From: Paramesorhizobium sp049065735
GTDB taxonomy: Bacteria > Pseudomonadota > Alphaproteobacteria > Rhizobiales > Rhizobiaceae
Length of the DNA: 64,000 nt
Reading direction: 5' to 3'
Assembly (NCBI RefSeq): GCF_049065735.1
Contig: NZ_JBAKHD010000005.1
Location: 248,001 to 312,000 of the forward strand
Shown: positions 55,083 through 64,000 of the stretch, in pieces
How positions within the stretch are numbered: the stretch's first letter is position 1
How the letters are laid out: every line of letters starts with the position of its first letter
Program-made: the position numbers and the translations under genes
The notes under the pieces: model-generated
Databases searched by the model: none
What the model was told of the DNA's origin: nothing
What the model saw: only the letters and a program-made list of their open reading frames with translations

Positions 55083-56750
55083 ATGACTATCAATCTGCAC
55101 AAGCCGGACATCACCGAGCTTAAGCCGCGCATCACTGTGTTCGGTGTGGGCGGCGGCGGCGGCAACGCCGTCAACAACATGATCAATGCCGGCTTGCGCG
55201 GCGTCGAGTTCGTGGTGGCGAACACCGATGCGCAGGCGCTGGCCATGTCGAAAGCAGAACGCCTCGTTCAGCTGGGCGCGGCGGTTACGGAAGGCCTGGG
55301 CGCGGGATCGCAGCCCGAGGTTGGCCGCGCTGCGGCGGAGGAATGCATCGATGAGATCAACGATCACCTGTCCGGCACGCATATGTGCTTCGTCACCGCC
55401 GGCATGGGCGGCGGCACGGGGACGGGCGCTGCCCCGGTCGTAGCGCGGGCCGCGCGCGAGAAGGGCATCCTCACCGTCGGCGTCGTCACCAAGCCCTTCC
55501 ATTTCGAAGGCGCGCGGCGCATGAAGACCGCCGAAATGGGCATCGAGGAGCTGCAGAAGAACGTCGATACGCTCATCGTCATTCCGAACCAGAATCTTTT
55601 CCGCATCGCCAATGACAAGACCACCTTCGCCGACGCCTTCGCGATGGCCGACCAGGTGCTCTATTCGGGCGTTGCCTGCATCACCGACCTGATGGTCAAG
55701 GAAGGCCTGATCAATCTCGACTTCGCCGACGTGCGTTCGGTGATGCGCGAGATGGGCAAGGCGATGATGGGCACGGGCGAAGCCTCGGGCGAGGGCCGCG
55801 CCATGGCTGCCGCCGAGGCGGCGATCGCCAATCCGCTGCTCGACGAGACCTCGATGAAGGGCGCCAAGGGCTTGCTCATCTCCATTACCGGCGGCCGCGA
55901 CATGACGCTGTTCGAGGTGGACGAGGCGGCGACGCGCATCCGCGAGGAAGTCGATCCGGATGCGAACATCATCCTGGGCGCGACTTTCGACGAGGGACTG
56001 GAAGGCGTCATCCGCGTTTCGGTTGTGGCAACTGGCATCGACAAGCAGATTGGAGACGCGGCGCCTGCGCCGCTGGAATTTCGCCAGACGCTGAAGCCTG
56101 TCGCCAAGCCCGCCGCGCAAGCTCCGCGCCCCGTGCAGCAGCCGATCCAGCCGGACCCGGTCGCGCAGGCGATCCATGCCGCCGAAGCCGACCTGACGCA
56201 GCAGATGGCCTCAGCATTGGAGCAGGATTTCCGCCCGCAGAGCCGTATCTTCAATGCGCCCGCGCCGGAAGCCTTCGACAACCGCGCTCCCGCCGGAATT
56301 GCTGCCGCCGCTGCCGCCGCGCCGCGTCCGCAGATGCCGCAATACGCCACCCAGCAGCACCATCATCCGCATCCGATGCAGGCGGCTCCGGCTCCGCGTC
56401 CCGCGCCGCGCATGCCGAGCGTCTCCGATCTGCCTCCTGTGGCCCAGGCAGAACTCAACGCGCAGCATAACCCGCCGGCGGAAGACCGCGGCCCTCGTGG
56501 CCTCCTCAACCGCCTGACCCGTGGCCTGTCCGGCCGTCGCGAGGAAGAGCCGCAGGCGCGCCTCGAGCCCGCCCAGCACCGGGAACCGGCGATACGCCCG
56601 GCCGAACCGCGCCGTCCGCTGTCGCAGGACGCTTCAATCTACGCGCCGCGCCGCGGCCAGCTCGACGATCAGGGCCGCCCGCAGCCGCGCCAGGTCTCGG
56701 AAGAGGACCAACTGGAAATCCCGGCCTTCCTGCGCCGCCAGGCCAACTGA
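55083..56750 (+). CDS. ftsZ: Cell division protein FtsZ
   Basis: 555 residues, longer than the E. coli protein (383) because of a 220-residue disordered linker (about 320-540) rich in P, A, Q and R, typical of Rhizobiales. The GTPase core has [15 protein letters not shown] (20-34), [12 protein letters not shown] (109-120) and the T7 loop [11 protein letters not shown]. The conserved C-terminal peptide is [14 protein letters not shown], which binds FtsA and others. GAGGAAC precedes the ATG. A terminator follows. Confidence 0.97.
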   Translation: MTINLHKPDITELKPRITVFGVGGGGGNAVNNMINAGLRGVEFVVANTDAQALAMSKAERLVQLGAAVTEGLGAGSQPEVGRAAAEECIDEINDHLSGTHMCFVTAGMGGGTGTGAAPVVARAAREKGILTVGVVTKPFHFEGARRMKTAEMGIEELQKNVDTLIVIPNQNLFRIANDKTTFADAFAMADQVLYSGVACITDLMVKEGLINLDFADVRSVMREMGKAMMGTGEASGEGRAMAAAEAAIANPLLDETSMKGAKGLLISITGGRDMTLFEVDEAATRIREEVDPDANIILGATFDEGLEGVIRVSVVATGIDKQIGDAAPAPLEFRQTLKPVAKPAAQAPRPVQQPIQPDPVAQAIHAAEADLTQQMASALEQDFRPQSRIFNAPAPEAFDNRAPAGIAAAAAAAPRPQMPQYATQQHHHPHPMQAAPAPRPAPRMPSVSDLPPVAQAELNAQHNPPAEDRGPRGLLNRLTRGLSGRREEEPQARLEPAQHREPAIRPAEPRRPLSQDASIYAPRRGQLDDQGRPQPRQVSEEDQLEIPAFLRRQAN

Positions 56751-56776
56751 GCCATAACAATTCGGTCAATAAGCGT

Positions 56777-56812
56777 CCCCGCCGGTTACGAAACCGGCGG
56801 GGATTTTGTTTT
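56777..56812 (+). terminator. Rho-independent terminator of the dcw cluster after ftsZ
   Basis: CCCCGCCGGTT (56777-56787) and AACCGGCGGGG (56792-56802) enclose ACGA, followed by ATTTTGTTTT. It lies 27 bp after the ftsZ stop. Confidence 0.92.
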
Positions 56813-57031
56813 GGGAGCCTGGAAGCGCTGGCGTTGGAAAAGCCCTCCATGCAACATCCGTAAAAAAAGCGTGATTGGACGTGCCGGGGAGCAATATTAT
56901 TTTCAGTCACAGGTGCAGCTCCGCAAAAAGCTGGCACTGTCCGCTTGGGGACAATGGTTTCCTGGGATATACAAAAGCTGGACATGGCCGCCATGTCTGC
57001 CAAACTATAAAAATCAAAAGGTGGGCCGATC

Positions 57032-57949
57032 ATGGGGATCGTGTTGGGATATCAGAAGACGCTGGCGAATCCGGTCATGCTGTCCGGAATCGGCGTCCAT
57101 AGCGGTCAGCCGTCATCCGTGCATTTTCTTCCCGCCGATCCGGATACGGGCATCGTCTTTCATCGCCTCGAAGCGGATGGCAGCTATACCGAGATCAAGG
57201 CGCTTGCCTCGGAAGTGGGCCAGACGGACCGCTGCACTTCGCTCGGCAATCGTGGCGTCAGGATCGATACGGTCGAGCACCTGATGGCGGCGGTGATGGC
57301 GATGGAGCTCGACAATCTCATTATCGAGATCGACGGCGCGGAAGTTCCCATTCTCGATGGGGCGTCAGCGGCCTTTATCGAGGCCTTCGATGAGGCCGGG
57401 ATCGTCTCCCAGCCGGTTGCGCGCCGCTTCATTCGCGTGCTCAAGACGGTGCGCGTGGAGGCGGGGGCCTCGTGGGCCGAGTTCTGTCCTTATGACGGCA
57501 CGCGCTTCGAAGTGGAAATCGATTTCGACTGCCCGCTGATCGGGCGGCAGCGTTTTGACAGCGACATGAACAGCGCGATTTTCCGCCGCGAGCTGGCAAG
57601 GGCGCGCACATTCGGTTTCATGAAGGATGTCGAGATGCTCTGGGCTGCCGGGCATGCGCTCGGCTCTTCGCTCGACAATTCGCTTGTCATCGGCGAGGAC
57701 AATAGGGTCATCAATCCGGACGGCCTGCGCTTCCCGGACGAGTTCGTGCGGCACAAGACGCTGGATGCGGTGGGGGACCTTGCGCTTGCAGGAAGCCCGT
57801 TCATCGGCTGCTTCCGCTCCTATCGCGGAGGACATCGTCTGAACGCGGCGGCGCTCAAGGCGCTGCTCGCCGATCGCTCCGCCTTTGAGATCATCGAAGC
57901 GGCGGGCGGGCGTCCCGCAGGGCGGACGGCGGCAAGCCTCGGACGGTAG
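57032..57949 (+). CDS. lpxC: UDP-3-O-acyl-N-acetylglucosamine deacetylase
   Basis: 305 residues. Zn ligands H83 (DTVEHLMAA), H241 and D245 (VRHKTLDAVGDLAL), with H268 (RGGHRLNAAAL) as general acid/base and E82. This is the committed step of lipid A synthesis. GTGGGCC precedes the ATG; the preceding 280-bp gap has the ftsZ terminator but no gene. Confidence 0.96.
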   Translation: MGIVLGYQKTLANPVMLSGIGVHSGQPSSVHFLPADPDTGIVFHRLEADGSYTEIKALASEVGQTDRCTSLGNRGVRIDTVEHLMAAVMAMELDNLIIEIDGAEVPILDGASAAFIEAFDEAGIVSQPVARRFIRVLKTVRVEAGASWAEFCPYDGTRFEVEIDFDCPLIGRQRFDSDMNSAIFRRELARARTFGFMKDVEMLWAAGHALGSSLDNSLVIGEDNRVINPDGLRFPDEFVRHKTLDAVGDLALAGSPFIGCFRSYRGGHRLNAAALKALLADRSAFEIIEAAGGRPAGRTAASLGR

Positions 57950-58170
57950 CCTAATCTTCAGATTTTGCATTTATTTGTGGATTGCTTTTGCCGCGATGAT
58001 TTATGGCAATCCAGCCATAATTGAGCCGTCAATGGATGACGCAGTAGGGACGCCTTGAATCACAAAATCAGGGTTAATTGGCGGTAACGGCGTTGCTGAT
58101 TTTCCCGACCTGTGGTTTATGAGCGACCGACGCTATCAGATTTGCGAGCGCCGAGAGGGGCCAAGACAGC
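57950..58170. other. Gap between lpxC and bamD with a hairpin
   Basis: TGGATTGC (57978-57985) pairs with GCAATCCA (58006-58013), a possible weak terminator after lpxC. The remainder probably carries the bamD promoter. No gene is seen. Confidence 0.45.
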
Positions 58171-59085
58171 ATGACGAGTTCGAATTTGCCGGTGAACACT
58201 ATGCTCAACGTTCAAGTCAGCCCCGATGCCAGCCGTAACGTCATGCTGCGCAAGGCGGTGCTGACTGGCCTTCTCGCCCTCGCTATTCCCCTGGCAGGCT
58301 GCGCCAGCAAGGATGACGATGTCGATTTGACCAAATATGTCGAGACGATCGACCCGGCCGACAAGCTCTATAATGAGGGGCTCGCCAATCTCGATGCAGG
58401 GCGGCTGAACGAGGCGGCGAAGAAATTCGCGGCCATCGACCGCCAGCATCCCTATACCGAATATGCCCGCAAGGCGCTGGTCATGGCGGCCTTCACCAAT
58501 TACCGGCAGGGCAATTACGACGATGCTATCAGCATGGCGAAGCGCTACACGACGCTCTATCCGACGTCGAAGGAAGCCGCTTACGCCTATTACATCATCG
58601 GTCTTTCCTATTTCCGCCAGATCCCGGATGTGACGCGCGACCAAGCGGCGACGCGCCGTGCCATCGCGGCGATGAACGAGGTGGTCGAGCGCTACCCGCA
58701 ATCCGAATATGTCGAGGACGCCAAGGCGAAAATCCGCTTCGCCCGCGACCAGCTCGCCGGCAAGGAAATGCAGGTCGGGCGCTATTATCTGGAGCGCAAG
58801 GAATATCTGGCCTCGATCAAGCGCTTCCGCACCGTGGTCGAGGAATATTCCAACACCCGCCATGTGGAAGAGGCGCTGGCGCGTCTGGTCGAGGCCTATT
58901 ACGCGCTTGGTCTAGTCTCCGAGGCGCAGACGGCGGCGGCGGTGCTGGGTCAGAACTTCCCGGACAGCCAGTGGTATAAGGATTCCTACAAGCTGTTGCA
59001 GAGCGGCGGGCTCGAGCCGCGCCAGAACGCGGGTTCCTGGCTTTCGAAGGCGTCGGCGCTGATCACCGGCGGCGGCGGATCGTAA
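58171..59085 (+). CDS. bamD: Outer membrane assembly lipoprotein BamD
   Basis: 304 residues. The lipobox is in [11 protein letters not shown]; the ATG that begins the signal ([13 protein letters not shown]) is at 58243, while the ATG at 58171 has AGAGGGG upstream and is used here. Five TPR-like repeats follow ([68 protein letters not shown]...). It works with BamA in inserting beta-barrels. Older name comL. Signal and repeats are complete. Confidence 0.93.
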   Translation: MTSSNLPVNTMLNVQVSPDASRNVMLRKAVLTGLLALAIPLAGCASKDDDVDLTKYVETIDPADKLYNEGLANLDAGRLNEAAKKFAAIDRQHPYTEYARKALVMAAFTNYRQGNYDDAISMAKRYTTLYPTSKEAAYAYYIIGLSYFRQIPDVTRDQAATRRAIAAMNEVVERYPQSEYVEDAKAKIRFARDQLAGKEMQVGRYYLERKEYLASIKRFRTVVEEYSNTRHVEEALARLVEAYYALGLVSEAQTAAAVLGQNFPDSQWYKDSYKLLQSGGLEPRQNAGSWLSKASALITGGGGS

Positions 59086-59095
59086 GTCTCATCTC

Positions 59096-60769
59096 ATGCT
59101 GTCGCACCTGTCGATCCGCGATATCGTCCTGATCGAGAGGCTCGATCTGGAATTTCGCAGCGGCCTCACCGTGCTGACCGGCGAAACGGGCGCGGGCAAA
59201 TCCATTCTGCTCGATTCGCTCTCGCTGGCGCTGGGCGCACGCGGAGATGCCTCGCTGGTGCGCCATGGCGCGGACCAGGGGCAGGTGATCGCCGCCTTTG
59301 ACGTTCCCGCCAATCATCCGGCCCGCGCTTTTCTGCGCGACAATGAAATCGACGATGATGGCGACATCATCCTGCGCCGCGTGCAGACGTCGGATGGGCG
59401 CAGCCGCGTCTTCATCAACGATCAGGCGGCGAGCGTGTCGCTCTTGCGGGAGTTGGGGCGACGGCTGGTGGAGATTCACGGCCAGCACGACGACCGGGCA
59501 CTGATCGACACGGATCTGCACCGCAACCTGCTCGATGCGTTTGGCGGCCTGGAGGCGGATGTGGCGCTGGTGCGCAGCCACTACAAGGTCTGGCGCGATA
59601 CCGAGCAGGCGCTGTCCCGCCACCGGGCCAAGGTGGAGGCGGCGGCGCGCGAGTCGGATTATCTGCGCGCCTCGGTGGAGGAGCTTTCCAAGCTCGATCC
59701 GCAGCCGCAGGAGGAAGAATCGCTCGCCGAAAAGCGCGCGACGATGATGAAGTCCGAAAAGATTGCCTCCGATGTGAACGAGGCGGCGGAGCTTCTGTCC
59801 GGTTCGGCCTCGCCGATTCCGTCGCTTGCGAGCCTTGTGCGGCGGCTGGAGCGGAAGATGGGCGAAGCGCCGCAATTGCTGGAGCCAGTTATCAAGGCCA
59901 TCGACCAGGCGCTAGACAATCTCAGCGACGCGCAAAGCGGCATCGAGGCAGCGATGCGGGCCATCGATTTCGACCCGCGTGTGCTGGAGCAGGTGGAGGA
60001 GCGGTTGTTCGCTCTGCGAGCGGCGGCGCGCAAATTCTCCGTGCCGGTGGACGGCCTTGCCGCCCTGCGCGACCGGATGGACGCGGATCTCCTCGATCTA
60101 GACGCCGGAACCGAGCGGCTGGCGGCGCTGGAGAAAGAGGCCGTCGCTGCGCGCGCGGCCTATGACGAAGTTGCTGCTGCGCTCAGTGAAAAGCGGCGCG
60201 AGACGGCGGCGCATCTGAAATCCGCGGTCATGGCCGAACTGCCTGCCTTGAAGCTGGAGCGCGCGGAATTCATCGTTGAGATGACGAGCGATCCGGAAAC
60301 GCGCGGGGCCGACGGCATCGACACGGTGGAATATTGGGTGCGGACCAACCCCGGCACCCGTGCCGGCCCGATGATGAAGGTCGCCTCGGGCGGCGAGCTC
60401 TCGCGCTTTCTGCTGGCGCTGAAAGTGGCGCTGGCGGACCGCGGCTCCGCGCCGACGCTGGTGTTCGACGAGATCGACACGGGTGTCGGCGGCGCGGTCG
60501 CCGATGCCATCGGCCAGCGGCTCGCGCGGCTGTCGAGCAATGTGCAGGTGCTTTCGGTCACCCACGCCCCGCAAGTGGCGGCCCGCGCGACCACCCATAT
60601 GCTGATTTCCAAGGGCCCGGCGGGGGAGGGGTCCGATATGATCGTCACCCGCGTGACGCATATGGAACATGACGCGCGCAAGGAAGAAATCGCCCGGATG
60701 CTGGCTGGTGCGTCCATCACCGAGGAAGCGCGGGCGGCGGCGGCAAGGCTGCTGAGCGGGGCTGGGTAA
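59096..60769 (+). CDS. recN: DNA repair protein RecN (SMC-like)
   Basis: 557 residues. Walker A GETGAGKSILLDSLSLALG at the N terminus, coiled coils in the middle (residues 150-350), and C-terminal signature ASGGELSRFLLALKVAL, Walker B TLVFDEIDTGVGGAVADAIGQRLARLS, and VTHAPQVAARATTHM. It acts in double-strand-break repair. It starts 10 bp after bamD, without a strong ribosome site. Confidence 0.95.
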   Translation: MLSHLSIRDIVLIERLDLEFRSGLTVLTGETGAGKSILLDSLSLALGARGDASLVRHGADQGQVIAAFDVPANHPARAFLRDNEIDDDGDIILRRVQTSDGRSRVFINDQAASVSLLRELGRRLVEIHGQHDDRALIDTDLHRNLLDAFGGLEADVALVRSHYKVWRDTEQALSRHRAKVEAAARESDYLRASVEELSKLDPQPQEEESLAEKRATMMKSEKIASDVNEAAELLSGSASPIPSLASLVRRLERKMGEAPQLLEPVIKAIDQALDNLSDAQSGIEAAMRAIDFDPRVLEQVEERLFALRAAARKFSVPVDGLAALRDRMDADLLDLDAGTERLAALEKEAVAARAAYDEVAAALSEKRRETAAHLKSAVMAELPALKLERAEFIVEMTSDPETRGADGIDTVEYWVRTNPGTRAGPMMKVASGGELSRFLLALKVALADRGSAPTLVFDEIDTGVGGAVADAIGQRLARLSSNVQVLSVTHAPQVAARATTHMLISKGPAGEGSDMIVTRVTHMEHDARKEEIARMLAGASITEEARAAAARLLSGAG

Positions 60770-60885
60770 GGGCGCCTTGCCCACGTCGCCGTCATCGAGG
60801 CGGCTCGTGCTTGGCGCTCTGCCTGTCAGCATCCTCCTCTGCCTACCTTTGCCATTCCCCCGTTTTTCAATAAAACGATTCCTGA

Positions 60886-63761
<2,876 letters not shown>

Positions 63762-63809
63762 GCTGCCTGAAGTCGGGGGTTCCGGTATCGGACAGGGACA
63801 AAACGCGCA

Positions 63810-63998
63810 TTAGATCCAGCCGAAACCTTTCGCCATCATCCCCGCCAAGCCGATGGCAACCGTGATGATGGCGCCGAAGGCCAGCCGGAAATCGGTGGAC
63901 ATTTGACTGCGCATGGACTTGAACTCTTCGCGGACCCATTTGAATTCTGCGTCTACCGACTTGAATTCTTCATCTACCGATTTGAATCTTTCCGCCAT
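63810..63998 (-). CDS. Small coiled-coil membrane protein, possibly truncated by the window edge
   Basis: 62 residues. ERFKSVDEEFKSVDAEFKWVREEFKSM is a run of FKSVDEE-like units with seven-residue spacing, i.e. a coiled coil, followed by one hydrophobic helix (AFGAIITVAIGLAGMMAKGFGW). The ATG at 63998 lies 2 bp from the edge; an upstream start with more repeats is possible. The plan resembles the gene at 51303-51509. Confidence 0.6.
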   Translation of the reverse strand: MAERFKSVDEEFKSVDAEFKWVREEFKSMRSQMSTDFRLAFGAIITVAIGLAGMMAKGFGWI

Positions 63999-64000
63999 CT

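Noticed and set aside
53517..56177. Very long open frame (886 codons) on the minus strand across ftsQ, ftsA and ftsZ
   Set aside because: It is the mirror of high-GC codon use in the plus-strand genes; its translation has no domain and ftsA/ftsZ are certain.

Overview
The window is a high-GC (roughly 60%) chromosomal segment of an alphaproteobacterium of the order Hyphomicrobiales, most likely Brucellaceae (Brucella/Ochrobactrum or a close genus). This rests on the complete division and cell wall (dcw) cluster in the order mraZ-rsmH-ftsL-ftsI-murE-murF-mraY-murD-ftsW-murG-murC-murB-ddl-ftsQ-ftsA-ftsZ followed by lpxC-bamD-recN-ligA, on rhizobial features (btaAB betaine-lipid genes, an mntH gene with a Mur-like operator, a metF preceded by an ArsR-methyltransferase fusion), and on short palindromic repeats of the kind common in this order. 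Genus assignment is inference.

Left part (1-9.1 kb): a partial MATE efflux gene, pncA, a sugar isomerase, an aldo-keto reductase, a parDE toxin-antitoxin pair, a glycosyltransferase/LpxB-N pair, and a three-gene operon (alpha/beta hydrolase, CaiB-type CoA-transferase, ThDP enzyme) of unknown pathway. 9.5-17 kb: ettA, a relBE-type pair whose toxin is broken by one frameshift, tam, a MOSC protein, a secreted ALK-type glycine-rich protein, a DUF2293 protein, the ArsR-methyltransferase/metF operon, and a 28-codon membrane microprotein on the minus strand. 17-36 kb: a GGDEF-EAL protein, two murein-active enzymes, btaAB, small lipoproteins, a 3-hydroxyacyl-CoA dehydrogenase, an NmrA-like protein, mntH, a double-DUF1801 protein, the RNase P RNA gene rnpB, another lytic transglycosylase, an AmiD-type amidase coupled to a DjlA-like co-chaperone, and feoAB. 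36-37 kb: a mazEF-type pair.

Right part (36.9-63.8 kb): the dcw cluster. An array of TGGGN-type repeats about 200 bp upstream of mraZ fits a MraZ box. Genes are mostly coupled by 1-4 bp overlaps, interrupted at three places: a 160-bp inverted-repeat (MITE-like) element between murD and ftsW, a palindromic repeat that begins on the murC stop codon, and a roughly 630-bp insertion between murB and ddl carrying a small coiled-coil membrane protein. After ftsZ there is a strong terminator, then lpxC, bamD, recN, ligA and a DUF2461 gene.

No large new multi-gene system (defence island, CRISPR, prophage, secondary-metabolite cluster) is visible. The less explained items are the hydrolase/CoA-transferase/ThDP operon, the ALK-like glycine-rich secreted protein, the microprotein, the frameshifted toxin with an intact antitoxin and operator, and several strong palindromes including two copies of one element with compensatory base changes.
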